NCBI GenBank assembly: GCA_012033495.1
Contig: JAAUQT010000032.1
Span: 1-36,778 of the forward strand
DNA: 36,778 nucleotides
From: Cyanobacteria bacterium RM1_2_2
GTDB lineage: Bacteria > Cyanobacteriota > Cyanobacteriia > Elainellales > Elainellaceae
Direction of reading: 5' to 3'
This document shows positions 24,005-32,632 of this stretch, one piece after another (positions within the stretch are counted from its first letter, which is position 1; each line of letters opens with the position of its first letter). A model generated the notes under the pieces. That model worked only from the letters and a program-made list of their open reading frames with translations, did no database searches and was not told the DNA's origin. Made by a program: the position numbers and the translations under genes.

Positions 24005-25302
24005 GGCTGTAGCTCCTTTGCTTCTGCTAAAGCCGGATTCACGTCAAACCAGCGTTTTTGGTTGTCGCGGTATTCATAGACAAACAGGCTGCGCAACAAA
24101 TTTTGATAGGCGGGTTCCTCTCCAAGGGTTTTCTCTTGGCGGATTTGCTGCAAAAGCTCCCATTGGTTGTGCGTGACCGACAGCACCAAATCATCTCGGT
24201 AGCCCTTAATCACAGACTCTAGGCAACTGCGAGACAACGGCGGATCATCTTGTTGCAGGCAGCTATACAGCAACACGAGCAAATTTCGCACATGCCCACC
24301 GCTCACCCGACAGAGGCGATCCAGCGTTTCGGGACTGTCGAATACCTCCAGAACACGTTCCAACCGTTCTGCTTCGCTCAAATTCGGGAAAGCTCGCGCT
24401 AATACCATTTGCCGCAATAGGGCAATGCCTTGTGGATATTTGCTGCCGTCACTCGACTGCACCGGAACCATCGGCAGCACTTTTGGTTTAACACCAAAGC
24501 GGTTCGTTAATGGCCCCAGTTCGCTAGAAAAAATCAGCGGGATTGGGACGGTATACACCAAATGACATCTGAGTTTACGCAACTGTTCACCCCGATCGAC
24601 AAACAAATATTCGCTTTGCGTCCGTCCAGAGGCTTTGCGAGAACTGTCCACTCGGTCGAGGTTATCGATAATCACCACTAAGCCTTGCTTGCCCATCCGC
24701 TGTAATTTTTTACGAGCAGGTTCCAATAGCTCTTGGTTGATCGCGTCTAAAATGCCGTTGGTGCGCGGTTCCAGATATTGACGGAGCTTGCTGCGCAGTT
24801 CAGGGCTGTCTTTGGTTTTAGCCGTGAGTTTGCCGATCCCAACAGAAAGTTCGGCTTCAAAGCCAAGATCAATGGGCGTTTTGAGGAAACTGCCAATCTC
24901 GTTGAACAAATTGACGAAATAACCGGGCTGCATTGGAATTTGAGCCGTTTCCAGGCTGGCGCTCACCTGCCGGGCAATGGCAAGCAAAATGTCGCTGACA
25001 TCAACATCGGCAATGTCAAGGTCTTCATCGGATTCAACGTACACGACATGAAAGCCTTTTTCTTCAAGCTCTGTTTTGAGGCGGAGCAGCTCGGTCGATT
25101 TGCCGCAGCCAATGTGCCCCGTAAACAACTGACAGTTTGGCTCATCTGCCGATAACAAAATCGTGCGCCCCAATTCTCGGATGATATTACTGCCGCGCAC
25201 CGGAGAAAAATCGATGTAGTACTGCCGATCTTCGGGGTTGCCGACAAATAGTGTACGGCTGGGGTTACAGGCTCTAAAAAATCGGGCAACGTCAAGCGTC
25301 AT
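24001..25302 (-). CDS. P-loop ATPase partner of the STAND-WD40 protein
   Basis: 433 aa from the ATG at 25302, preferred over a GTG at 25326 because AAGGAAAG lies about 7 bases upstream of the ATG and the conserved N-terminus (LDVARFFRACNPSRTL) follows. Walker A is GHIGCGKST (about 61-69) and Walker B is LVVIIDNLDRVD (about 210-221). A short segment YVESDEDLDIADVDVSDILL follows the P-loop strand, and a helical C-terminal half contains VSGGHVRNLLVLLYSC, resembling sensor-2/lid regions of AAA+/STAND or KAP-like ATPases. No TM helix is obvious. It overlaps the WD40 gene by four bases, implying a two-gene operon. The likely role is the sensing or regulatory ATPase of the pair; this is inference from gene arrangement. 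Confidence 0.85.
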   Translation of the reverse strand: MTLDVARFFRACNPSRTLFVGNPEDRQYYIDFSPVRGSNIIRELGRTILLSADEPNCQLFTGHIGCGKSTELLRLKTELEEKGFHVVYVESDEDLDIADVDVSDILLAIARQVSASLETAQIPMQPGYFVNLFNEIGSFLKTPIDLGFEAELSVGIGKLTAKTKDSPELRSKLRQYLEPRTNGILDAINQELLEPARKKLQRMGKQGLVVIIDNLDRVDSSRKASGRTQSEYLFVDRGEQLRKLRCHLVYTVPIPLIFSSELGPLTNRFGVKPKVLPMVPVQSSDGSKYPQGIALLRQMVLARAFPNLSEAERLERVLEVFDSPETLDRLCRVSGGHVRNLLVLLYSCLQQDDPPLSRSCLESVIKGYRDDLVLSVTHNQWELLQQIRQEKTLGEEPAYQNLLRSLFVYEYRDNQKRWFDVNPALAEAKELQP

Positions 25303-25370
25303 GGGGGCTTTCCTTCGGGTAGACACACTGAGAAAATCAAAAGAATTTCAACTTAGCCTATTCAGTTAAA

Positions 25371-25578
25371 GACTGTTTGTAAATATAGAGGTGCGAGACC
25401 TCTCTCTGGCTCTGGGACTCGATTCTCCTTCACCCTTCTTAAAAAGGCGGGAACCGAGTCCAATGTCTGAAGTTCTCCTTTTGTAAGGACGTTCGGTGTT
25501 CGGTCAGGCTCACACAAGCTGCGATGCTTAGTCAAGCCGGGGATTTAGGAAGATTGCAACATGGATTTACAAACAGTC
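25371..25578. mobile_element. MITE-like element with 14-bp perfect inverted ends
   Basis: GACTGTTTGTAAAT (25371-25384) is the exact reverse complement of ATTTACAAACAGTC (25565-25578). The 208-bp unit lacks a convincing ORF and holds a smaller hairpin GAGGTGCGAGACCTC near its left end. It lies about 70 bases upstream of the ATPase start, so the promoter of the STAND operon must be between it and the gene or inside it. The rest of 25327-25918 shows no gene. Confidence 0.7.
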
Positions 25579-25918
25579 GCTTAAAATACTCAGACTAATG
25601 TTGATATCAATTCAAAGATAGAGGTAGACCCAGGTGCGGGCAATCCCTTCATTGCAGAAAGTTCATTGTTGGACGAAGCCCTTGTCGAAGCCCCTGCAAA
25701 CGCCCAAGCTAAGTGATTCTGGGTGATTTTGGCTACCATTTTCTTTATCGATCTTTACCAATCAGACTCTATTTCTCTAGGTAATAGCAACGAGATCACC
25801 AAGATTGCAATGAAATCCTACATAAACTTCACAAACTATCCAGGAACGCTGAAGTAAATCCTCTGTTTGGAACAAACAACCCACCAGTGCAGCTAATCAT
25901 GTTATTGCTGCCGACAAT

Positions 25919-27172
25919 TTAAGCAGGTTGAACTCCGCGCAGCCGATGCTCCAAGAAGCGACGCTCACTGTCATTCGTAACCAGTTCTAGGGCCCGCGTG
26001 TAGCTCTGGGCAGATTCCTCTAAAGCTCCGACACGCCGTAATAGATCAGCACGGGTGGCGTGAAATAGATGATAGCTGTCGAGTTCAGTGGCAAGTCTAT
26101 CAATCAGGGTAAGCGCTGCCTGAGGAGTTTCTGCCATTGCGATCGCCACTGCCCGATTCAGCAACACGATTGGCGAGGGCTGTAAGCGTTCCAGTACACC
26201 GTAAAGCTGAACAATTTGCGCCCAGTCGGTTTCTTCCGCCCGTGTTGCCTGACAATGGAGGGCTGCGATCGCCGCCTGCACTGCAAACACACCTGCTCCA
26301 CCCCGCAGTGCCACCTCGACTAACGGTAGTGCTTCGGCAATTTGCGGCTGGTTCCAGCGACCCCGATCCTGATCTTCGAGCAGTACCAAATTGCCTGCTT
26401 CATCTAGACGGGCGTCGCGTCGGGAATCATGCAGCAGCATCAGCGCCACCAGTGCCGTCACTTCTGAGGGCGGTTGAGGGGACATCAACGTTTGCACCAG
26501 TTGCCCCAATCGGATCGCTTCAGTGCAGAGGTCAGCCCTCATCAGGGCACCTTTTGTCGCCGCATAGCCTTCATTGAAAATCAAATAGATCACTGTCAGC
26601 ACCGCGTCTACCCGTTCGGTCAAATCGTTAGTGTCTGGCACTTTGTAAGGAATTCCCGCATCCCGAATTTTGCGTTTGGCGCGCACCAGTCGTTGTGCCA
26701 TGGTTGCGGTGGGCATGAGAAACGCACGGGCAATTTCGTCAGTTTCCAGCCCGCCTAGCATCCGCAACGTCAGAGCGACCTGCGCCTCGATGGTCAATGC
26801 TGGGTGACAACAGGTGAAGATTAGCCGCAGCCGATCGTCTGGAATCTGATCAGAGTCGTAGGCTGGCTCCTCGTGAGTTGGAATTAGCCCAGATGCCGCG
26901 TACCATTCCAGTTTTTCTGTCAGTCTAGTACGGCGTCGCAGGCGATCGATCGCTTTGTATCGGGCAGTTCGGATGATCCAGGCACGAGGTAGATCTGGAA
27001 TACCATCCGACTGCCACTGATTCACAGCAGCGGCAAAAGCTTCCTGGGCAGATTCTTCTGCAATGTTGAAATCTCCGACTAACCGAATCAGGACGGCGAT
27101 GATCCGCCCCCACTCCGCCCGATAAACGGCAGAGATCGCCCGATCTACATCTGATTTTGCGGTAGTGACCAT
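25919..27172 (-). CDS. ECF42-type RNA polymerase sigma factor
   Basis: 417 aa from the ATG at 27172 ([20 protein letters not shown]), chosen because this is where family sequence begins; an upstream in-frame extension to 27334 would run through the divergent promoter region. Sigma region 2 includes [16 protein letters not shown] and [20 protein letters not shown]. Region 4 includes [23 protein letters not shown] with [18 protein letters not shown] long C-terminal extension (about 190-417, helical, TPR/DUF6596-like) distinguishes ECF42 from simple ECF factors and is thought to act in place of an anti-sigma factor. It is divergent from a YCII/DGPF gene, the partner type that defines this sigma group. 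The likely role is activating the adjacent gene set; the inducing signal is unknown. Confidence 0.9.
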   Translation of the reverse strand: MVTTAKSDVDRAISAVYRAEWGRIIAVLIRLVGDFNIAEESAQEAFAAAVNQWQSDGIPDLPRAWIIRTARYKAIDRLRRRTRLTEKLEWYAASGLIPTHEEPAYDSDQIPDDRLRLIFTCCHPALTIEAQVALTLRMLGGLETDEIARAFLMPTATMAQRLVRAKRKIRDAGIPYKVPDTNDLTERVDAVLTVIYLIFNEGYAATKGALMRADLCTEAIRLGQLVQTLMSPQPPSEVTALVALMLLHDSRRDARLDEAGNLVLLEDQDRGRWNQPQIAEALPLVEVALRGGAGVFAVQAAIAALHCQATRAEETDWAQIVQLYGVLERLQPSPIVLLNRAVAIAMAETPQAALTLIDRLATELDSYHLFHATRADLLRRVGALEESAQSYTRALELVTNDSERRFLEHRLRGVQPA

Positions 27173-27196
27173 ACTTAACAAAAAACTTTGGCAAGG

Positions 27197-27223
27197 TGTC
27201 GATTTGAGGAGTTCTCGTTCGAC
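27197..27223 (+). promoter_or_regulatory. ECF42-type promoter, distal copy
   Basis: TGTCGA at 27197-27202, 17 bases, then CGAC at 27220-27223. The whole ~40-bp block including a following ACAAAGGAA is repeated 83 bases downstream. TGTCGA as -35 with a CGA-type -10 is the remembered ECF42 target. It points to the YCII operon. Confidence 0.55.
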
Positions 27224-27279
27224 TAACTGACAAAGGAAGTAAAGTTCAATTGTACTAGATAAGATTTTTTTCAACGAGA

Positions 27280-27306
27280 TGTCGATTTGAGCAATTCCCA
27301 TTCGAC
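27280..27306 (+). promoter_or_regulatory. ECF42-type promoter, proximal copy
   Basis: TGTCGA at 27280-27285 and CGAC at 27303-27306 with the same 17-base spacer as the distal copy. It lies 33 bases before the first YCII gene, so transcription would start about 20-27 bases before its ATG. No equivalent motif is seen on the minus strand for the sigma gene itself. Confidence 0.65.
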
Positions 27307-27338
27307 TTACTTGTAAAGGAGAAACTGGAGGCAACCGA

Positions 27339-27692
27339 ATGAAGTATCTGCTGCTGATTTACATGGACGAAAACGCCTTGAGCGAAGCCGAGCGAGAACA
27401 TTGCTATGGGGAATCTGCCCAACTGGCGCAAGCCCTCAACGCCAAGGGACAGTATCTCGCAACGGCGCCGCTTCATCCCATTGCAACGGCAACCAGCGTC
27501 CGGGTGCGTGACGGCAAATCGCTGGTGACAGACGGCCCCTTTGCTGAAACCCGTGAACAACTGGGTGGGTTTTTCCTGATCAATGCTCAAGATCTCGACG
27601 AAGCGATCGCGATCGCCACCCAAATCCCAGGTGCAAAAGTTGGCACCGTCGAAATTCGCCCTGTCATTGAAGTTGCAGGACTACCAGCATAG
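27339..27692 (+). CDS. YCII-related (DGPF) protein 1
   Basis: 117 aa small alpha/beta ferredoxin-like fold protein. It opens [14 protein letters not shown] and carries the name-giving motif in [19 protein letters not shown], followed by [12 protein letters not shown] and VEIRPVIEV, all standard for DGPF-domain proteins. Its biochemical function is unknown; the family is genetically tied to ECF42 sigma factors. GGAG is about 8 bases before the ATG. First gene of the sigma-controlled run; the next YCII gene follows after 55 bases. Confidence 0.92.
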   Translation: MKYLLLIYMDENALSEAEREHCYGESAQLAQALNAKGQYLATAPLHPIATATSVRVRDGKSLVTDGPFAETREQLGGFFLINAQDLDEAIAIATQIPGAKVGTVEIRPVIEVAGLPA

Positions 27693-27747
27693 TCACCGTC
27701 CTCAATTGCTTAATCCAACTCAAAAACACTCAACAGGAGATTTCACA

Positions 27748-28155
27748 ATGAAAGTTATGGTCATCGTCAAAGCAACCCAAGACTCCGAAACTGGGATCAT
27801 GCCAAGCGAACAGCTTTTGACTGAAATGGGGCAGTACAACGAAGAATTAGCCGAGGCAGGTATTTTGCTCGTTGGTGAGGGGCTTCATCCTAGCTCAAAA
27901 GGGGTACGAATTCACTTTTCAGGAACGGAACGCACCGTCATCAAAGGGCCCTTCACTCCAGCACAGGAGCTAGTTGCAGGGTACTGGCTGTGGCAGGTGG
28001 ACTCCATTGAAGACGCGATCGATTGGGTGAAGCGTTGCCCCAACCCAATGCCAGGAGAATCCGATATTGAGATTCGTCCTGTATTCGAGGCAGAGGATTT
28101 TGGTGAAGCCCTGACACCCGAATCAAGGGAGCAGGAAGACCGCATTCGCGCCTAG
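27748..28155 (+). CDS. YCII-related (DGPF) protein 2
   Basis: 135 aa from the ATG at 27748, preceded by CAGGAGATTTCACA; an earlier in-frame start at 27583 would overlap the previous gene and lacks support. It shares the fold of its neighbour: MKVMVIVKATQDSE, then VIKGPFTPAQELVAGYWLW (KGPF in place of DGPF), IEDAIDWVKRCPNP and IEIRPVFEAEDF. It is longer, with a charged C-terminal tail. Probably arose by ancient duplication within the family. Function unknown, co-transcribed. Confidence 0.92.
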   Translation: MKVMVIVKATQDSETGIMPSEQLLTEMGQYNEELAEAGILLVGEGLHPSSKGVRIHFSGTERTVIKGPFTPAQELVAGYWLWQVDSIEDAIDWVKRCPNPMPGESDIEIRPVFEAEDFGEALTPESREQEDRIRA

Positions 28156-28335
28156 GTTGAAACGCGACAGCAAAAGTAACTTCATCAGTTGTCGCGCAAA
28201 TAATGTTCATGCGCGAACGATCAATTGATCAGAACGCAGAATCGATTACTCAAGGAGAATCGCAGGACTTCCAGAATCTTAAGGTGATGACCAATCTATC
28301 AGCAACTTGAACCTTAAATTAAAGGAGAAGCAATC

Positions 28336-28779
28336 ATGACAACTGCAAATACAATCACAGCCAACGAAGCTGAGATCCGCCAATTGATTACCGGCCAACA
28401 GTGCGCGATTTGCACCGAAGACGTAGATCAAATCATGTCTCGCTATGCTACCGAGGTCATTCTCTTTGATGTCAAACCTCCGTTTCAAACCAAAGGTAAA
28501 GCAGCAGTTCGTCAACTATGGAAAGACTGTTTGCCTTACTTTCCAGACTCTTTCGAGATGGAAACACGAGACCTCACCATTACCGTCCGTGAAGACTTAG
28601 CAGCAGCACACTGGCTGTTTCGCTTCACCGGAACAGAAGACCATCCTGCGATGCAAATGTGGATGCGCGCCACCGCTGTTTGCCAGAAAAATCAGGGCAA
28701 CTGGCAGATTTTACATGAACACATCTCAGTGCCATTTGACCCCGCAACGTCTAACGCTGTCTTCACGCTGAATCCATAA
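28336..28779 (+). CDS. SnoaL-like/DUF4440-type small protein
   Basis: 147 aa of the NTF2/ketosteroid-isomerase-like cone fold. Typical segments are EIRQLITGQQCAICTEDVDQ, MSRYATEVILFDVKPPFQTK and WQILHEHISVPFD, the last being a conserved histidine region. Family members are often isomerases, hydrolases or orphan stress proteins; no catalytic assignment is possible. AAAGGAGAAG lies upstream of the ATG. It is separated by 180 bases from the second YCII gene, a gap with no recognised signal, and followed closely by a VOC gene. Confidence 0.85.
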   Translation: MTTANTITANEAEIRQLITGQQCAICTEDVDQIMSRYATEVILFDVKPPFQTKGKAAVRQLWKDCLPYFPDSFEMETRDLTITVREDLAAAHWLFRFTGTEDHPAMQMWMRATAVCQKNQGNWQILHEHISVPFDPATSNAVFTLNP

Positions 28780-28810
28780 TCTGATTTACAAAATTATTCT
28801 CAGGAACATC

Positions 28811-29221
28811 ATGAAAATCAATCCTTATCTCATGTTCAACGGCAACTGTGAAGCTGCATTCAAGTTCTATCAGCACTGTCTGGGCGGCACAATCACGATG
28901 ATGATGACTCACAAGGAAGCCCCCTCAGCCGAGGATGTGCCTGCCGAATGGCATGACAAGATCATGCACGCCTGCCTCGAACTGGAAGATCGCCTCCTGA
29001 TGGGGTCTGACAGTCCACCTGGATATTTTGAAACCCCTCAGGGCTTCTACGTGCAGATTAGCGTCCCCGAACCAGCCGAAGCCGAACGCATTTTTCACGC
29101 GCTGGCAGAAAACGGCAAGGTAAAGATGCCGATCGAGCAAACCTTTTGGTCGGTTCGTTTCGGCATGTTGATCGATCAGTTTGGTACGCCGTGGATGGTC
29201 AACTGCGAGCAGGTAGTTTAA
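28811..29221 (+). CDS. PhnB-like VOC family protein
   Basis: 136 aa in the glyoxalase/bleomycin-resistance (VOC) superfamily, PhnB branch. It opens INPYLMFNGNCEAAFKFYQH, with HDKIMHACLELEDRLLMGSD in the middle and FWSVRFGMLIDQFGTPWMVN at the end, matching PhnB-like proteins closely. Members bind metal and often detoxify or modify small molecules; substrates are generally unknown. TTCTCAGGAACATC precedes the ATG. Thirty-one bases separate it from the SnoaL-like gene. Confidence 0.9.
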   Translation: MKINPYLMFNGNCEAAFKFYQHCLGGTITMMMTHKEAPSAEDVPAEWHDKIMHACLELEDRLLMGSDSPPGYFETPQGFYVQISVPEPAEAERIFHALAENGKVKMPIEQTFWSVRFGMLIDQFGTPWMVNCEQVV

Positions 29222-29328
29222 GCCATCTGTCATTCGTGAATAACCACCGTGAACAACCATCGTGAACAACCGTTAATCGATGAGCAAGAACTAATGACCA
29301 AGGACTAATAACCAATGACGGGATAACC

Positions 29329-29730
29329 ATGAACACTCAAATTTTTGTTAATCTACCCGTCAAAGATCTCAAGCAATCGATCGAGTTTTTCACGCAACTT
29401 GGCTTCCAGTTCAACCCGCAATTCACCAATGAAACAGCCGCCTGCATGATTGTGAGTGGGAATATTTTCGTCATGCTCTTGACCCATGAAAAGTTCAAAA
29501 TGTTTACGCCAAATCCGATTTGTGATGCTATAAGTAGTACAGAAGTATTAATATGCTTGTCGGATGAGAGCCGCGAAAAAATTGATGAGCAGGTTCGTAA
29601 GGCGATCGCGGCTGGAGGCACAACCTACAAGGAACCGCAAGACCATGGATTTATGTACGCACACGGGTTTCAAGATCTAGATGGACACATTTGGGAACTG
29701 ATGTACATGGAACCCAGCGCAATCCATTAA
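29329..29730 (+). CDS. Glyoxalase-like VOC family protein
   Basis: 133 aa VOC protein of the extradiol-dioxygenase-like type. It starts [20 protein letters not shown] and ends [20 protein letters not shown], the standard two half-modules of these lactoylglutathione-lyase-like proteins. An [13 protein letters not shown] segment lies in the middle. A metal-dependent reaction on an unknown substrate is likely. The gene is 107 bases after the PhnB-like gene and 16 bases before the DUF899 gene. Confidence 0.9.
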   Translation: MNTQIFVNLPVKDLKQSIEFFTQLGFQFNPQFTNETAACMIVSGNIFVMLLTHEKFKMFTPNPICDAISSTEVLICLSDESREKIDEQVRKAIAAGGTTYKEPQDHGFMYAHGFQDLDGHIWELMYMEPSAIH

Positions 29731-29746
29731 TCAAAGGAGATTGACA

Positions 29747-30475
29747 ATGATCAAGAACGAAATCGCCCATCCCAAAATCCTTGGACGAGACGAATGGCTA
29801 ACCGCTCGTAAAACACTGCTTGAACACGAGAAAGAATACACCCGGCAACGCGATCGCATCAACGCCGAGCGACGCAGGCTGCCTATGGTCAAACTTGAGA
29901 AGGAATACACTTTTGAAGGATCAAATGGCGCTGTCAGACTGATTGATCTGTTTGAAGGACGCACCCAACTGATCATCTACCACTTCATGTTCGCTCCGGA
30001 GTGGGAGAAGGGCTGTATGGGTTGCACGGGCTATGTCAATGCCTTAGGTGATCTGTCACTATTGAATGAACGTGACACCACCTTTACGCTGGTTTCTCGT
30101 GCTCCCCTGCCCAAGCTTGAAACCTACAAAACGCTTAAAGGCTGGACGATTCCCTGGTATTCCTCCTTTGGCAGCGATTTCAACTATGATTTCCATGTCA
30201 CCCTAGACGAAACCGTTGCGCCCATTGAGTACAACTATCGAGACAAAGCTGAGCTAGAGAAGAGAAACGGCCCCAATGTCATGCAGGGGGAAAGTCATGG
30301 ACTCAGCGTTTTCTTCCGCATCGGCAAAGATGTTTTCCACACCTACTCGACCTATGCTCGTGGCGTTGAATCCCTCACCGATGCCTATAGCCTGCTTGAT
30401 ATGACACCCTATGGGCGGCAAGAAGACTTTGAAGACTCTCCGTCCGGTTGGCCGCAGCAACCAACCTATGGGTAG
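29747..30475 (+). CDS. DUF899 thioredoxin-like family protein
   Basis: 242 aa from the ATG at 29747, with AAAGGAG 7 bases upstream. It opens [19 protein letters not shown] and contains [21 protein letters not shown], an AhpC/thioredoxin-like strand with a C-x2-C pair (GCMGCTG, about 98-104), and [23 protein letters not shown]899 proteins resemble thiol peroxidase folds; no activity has been assigned to my knowledge. Sits in the same orientation as the VOC genes. Confidence 0.9.
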   Translation: MIKNEIAHPKILGRDEWLTARKTLLEHEKEYTRQRDRINAERRRLPMVKLEKEYTFEGSNGAVRLIDLFEGRTQLIIYHFMFAPEWEKGCMGCTGYVNALGDLSLLNERDTTFTLVSRAPLPKLETYKTLKGWTIPWYSSFGSDFNYDFHVTLDETVAPIEYNYRDKAELEKRNGPNVMQGESHGLSVFFRIGKDVFHTYSTYARGVESLTDAYSLLDMTPYGRQEDFEDSPSGWPQQPTYG

Positions 30476-30556
30476 GAAAACCGAGGTTCTCGTGAATGTC
30501 AAAGTTGACACTTCACCCATGAAGACGCGAATAATTCATCACAAGGAACTAGAACA

Positions 30557-31072
30557 ATGGAAACAACCCAAACACAACAAGACTCAACCATGCAGGCTGT
30601 GCCTCAAAAAGAACATCAGTGGCTCCAAAAACTAATTGGTGAGTGGACGTATGAAACTGAAGTAACGATGGGATCAGATCAACCTGCCGAAAAAGCAACG
30701 GGAACTGAGCGTGTGCGCTCGCTGGGTGGACTCTGGGTTTTGGCTGAAGGGCAGGGTGAAATGCCTGGTTGCGGCACGGCAACAACGCTGATAACCCTTG
30801 GCTATGATCCACAAAAACAGCGCTATCTAGGCACCTGGGTTGGATCAATGATGACCTACCTCTGGTTATACGAAGGCGAACTGGACGCCAATGAAAAGGT
30901 GCTGACGCTCCATTCTGATGGGCCAGCGATGACGGGCGAGCAGAAGATGGCAAAGTACAAGGATGTGATCGAGTTCAAGAGTGACAATCACCGAGTCATG
31001 ACCTCCCATGTATTAGGGGATGACGGACAGTGGCATCACTTCATGACCGCAAACTATCAGCGGCAACCATAG
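30557..31072 (+). CDS. DUF1579 family protein
   Basis: 171 aa. Typical DUF1579 sequence: HQWLQKLIGEWTYETEVTMG, then RVRSLGGLWVLAEGQGEMPG, ITLGYDPQKQRYLGTWVGSM and FKSDNHRVMTSHVLGDDGQW. It is a predicted small beta-barrel-like protein of unknown function, repeatedly found with YCII, VOC and ECF sigma genes in other bacteria. It is the last gene of the run and is followed by copy B of the 127-bp repeat. Confidence 0.9.
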   Translation: METTQTQQDSTMQAVPQKEHQWLQKLIGEWTYETEVTMGSDQPAEKATGTERVRSLGGLWVLAEGQGEMPGCGTATTLITLGYDPQKQRYLGTWVGSMMTYLWLYEGELDANEKVLTLHSDGPAMTGEQKMAKYKDVIEFKSDNHRVMTSHVLGDDGQWHHFMTANYQRQP

Positions 31073-31100
31073 CGGCGAGCCAGATTCACACAGGCGAAAC

Positions 31101-31228
31101 TAGAGGCTGTCATCCCTTCCAGCTACAACCCTGGTCATGGCAAGGCGACAGCCCCTAGACTGGTTTTGGGAACGGGCGCAATCCTGCTGCTGCAAGCGTT
31201 TAACCATTCGTGGATGACGCACCTTAAG
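31101..31228. mobile_element. 127-bp MITE-like repeat, copy B
   Basis: It begins TAGAGGCTGTCATCCCTTCC and ends GTGGATGACGCACCTTAAG, with the interior blocks GGCAAGGCGACAGCCCCTAG and GGGAACGGGCGCAATCC shared with copy A. It lies 28 bases after the DUF1579 stop codon. It may serve as a transcription end by folding, but no U-run terminator is evident. Confidence 0.75.
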
Positions 31229-31377
31229 GCACAATACGATTTGCAGTCAATCCATGACAACGGCTTGGGATGAAAAGATGAAGTTCTGGCGCTATGCGTC
31301 CTTGATGATTCGTGAACGCACGATCCCTGAATTCTCGAAGAATCCGGGAATCTAAGGAATGGGAATTCAATCCGTTC

Positions 31378-31479
31378 GATCGTGGGTAGGGGCGGGTTTT
31401 GCGGTCAAATCCATTGCCGGATGCCGATTGATCTGCTCAACCTGCCCGTCCAGTTTACGAATTGATTCAATCCACGATC
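31378..31479. repeat. GGGCAGGTTT-ended interspersed repeat, copy 5
   Basis: The core starts TAGGGGCGGGTTTTGC (31386) and closes CTCAACCTGCCCGTCC (to about 31451). It is framed by a different outer inverted pair, GATCGTGG (31378-31385) and CCACGATC (31472-31479). The inner arms match the family in the pot operon, with one change in the left arm (GGGCGGG). The 31229-31377 stretch has only a doubtful 33-codon frame. Confidence 0.5.
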
Positions 31480-31498
31480 CAAAGGATCACATTAAACG

Positions 31499-32632
31499 TT
31501 AAAAATCCACGCCGCGTTTCAGATCAACGCCTTTCTCGGCATAGTGTTTGTGACAGTAAACTTCAGAATGAACGCTTGCCAAATCAAAATAATCGGGTAG
31601 GTTCTTGCAGCGCCCGGTGATGATCACTTCAGTATCGCGGGGTTTGCGCAACAGGGCATGAACAATTGCCTCTTGCGGCAGCAACTCCAGATCAACTGTT
31701 GGGTTTAGCTCATCCAAAATGATAGTTTTGTAGAGTCCTGAAGCCATTGCAGCACGGGCAATTTCCCAACCGCGCTCGGCTTCCACATAATCTAATTCTT
31801 GCTGTTGCCCACGCCAAACAATCGCATCTCGGCCACAGCGCTGATGATCGACCAAATTCGGGTAAATTTGCCGCAATGCTGCAATGGCCGCATCTTCGGT
31901 GTAGCCCGTTCCGCCTTTGAGCCACTGCATGATCAAAACGCGATGGGATTTATCTTGACTGATGCCTTTGCCAATTGCCTGTAGCGCTTTACCGAGGGCG
32001 CTCGTAGATTTGCCTTTGCCCGCTCCCGTGTAGATTTCGATGCCGTCGATGCCGTGGGCGACAGCATTGGGATACTGATAGGCTTTCATTTCAGAATGCA
32101 GATCGGCAATATCCAACAACGGCTGAGGGGCAGCCCGCCCGGTCGCAATGATTTCGAGTTCTTCGGGTTTGTTTTTCAGCGTTTTGACGACTTCATCCAC
32201 CGAGAGCAAACCTAGATCAAGTACCGGATTCAGTTCATCCAGCACCACTACCGAATAGAGACCCGAAGCAATTGCGCCTTTGGCTACATCCCACCCGCGT
32301 TGGGCTTCTAGGCGATCAAATCGGGTGACTTCATCAGCGCTAAAAAACTCGGCGCGTCCGGTGCGCACCTGATCAATTAAATGAGGAAATCCGCGTCGGA
32401 GGGCTTCAATCGCGGCATCTTCGTCGTAGGTGCGGCCTGGCCCCTTGAGAAATCGCAGCAGCAGCACGCGCGTTTGACAACCTGTGTGGATGCCTAGCCC
32501 AATCGAACGAAGGACGACCCCCAGCGCCGCCTGAGACTTACCTTTGCCGACACCATCATAGACGTGAATCTGACCTACGATCCGTTCTGAGCGCGTTTGA
32601 GCCGTGCGAATGCCAACACCTGTTCTAGTCAT
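31499..32632 (-). CDS. cobO: Tandem-duplicated CobO-like corrinoid adenosyltransferase
   Basis: 377 aa made of two homologous P-loop domains of the CobO/BtuR/CobA family, which transfers an adenosyl group from ATP to cob(I)yrinic acid a,c-diamide in cobalamin synthesis. Domain 1 (about 17-195) has GVGKGKSQAALG and VVLDELNPVLDLGLL. Domain 2 (about 196-377) has GAGKGKSTSALG and IILDELNPTVDLELL. Each also carries DAAIEALR/DAAIAALR and a VHSE/LHSE region. In domain 1 the usual Ser-Thr after the P-loop lysine reads Ser-Gln, whereas domain 2 keeps Ser-Thr. The bacterial enzyme is normally a single ~200-aa domain acting as a dimer, so this may be a covalent dimer. Cobalamin genes and a B12 riboswitch are not seen nearby. 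Confidence 0.85.
   Translation of the reverse strand: MTRTGVGIRTAQTRSERIVGQIHVYDGVGKGKSQAALGVVLRSIGLGIHTGCQTRVLLLRFLKGPGRTYDEDAAIEALRRGFPHLIDQVRTGRAEFFSADEVTRFDRLEAQRGWDVAKGAIASGLYSVVVLDELNPVLDLGLLSVDEVVKTLKNKPEELEIIATGRAAPQPLLDIADLHSEMKAYQYPNAVAHGIDGIEIYTGAGKGKSTSALGKALQAIGKGISQDKSHRVLIMQWLKGGTGYTEDAAIAALRQIYPNLVDHQRCGRDAIVWRGQQQELDYVEAERGWEIARAAMASGLYKTIILDELNPTVDLELLPQEAIVHALLRKPRDTEVIITGRCKNLPDYFDLASVHSEVYCHKHYAEKGVDLKRGVDF

Noticed and set aside
26137-26577. 146-codon ORF opposite the sigma factor
   Set aside because: Arg/Pro-rich composition typical of an antisense shadow in GC-rich coding DNA.
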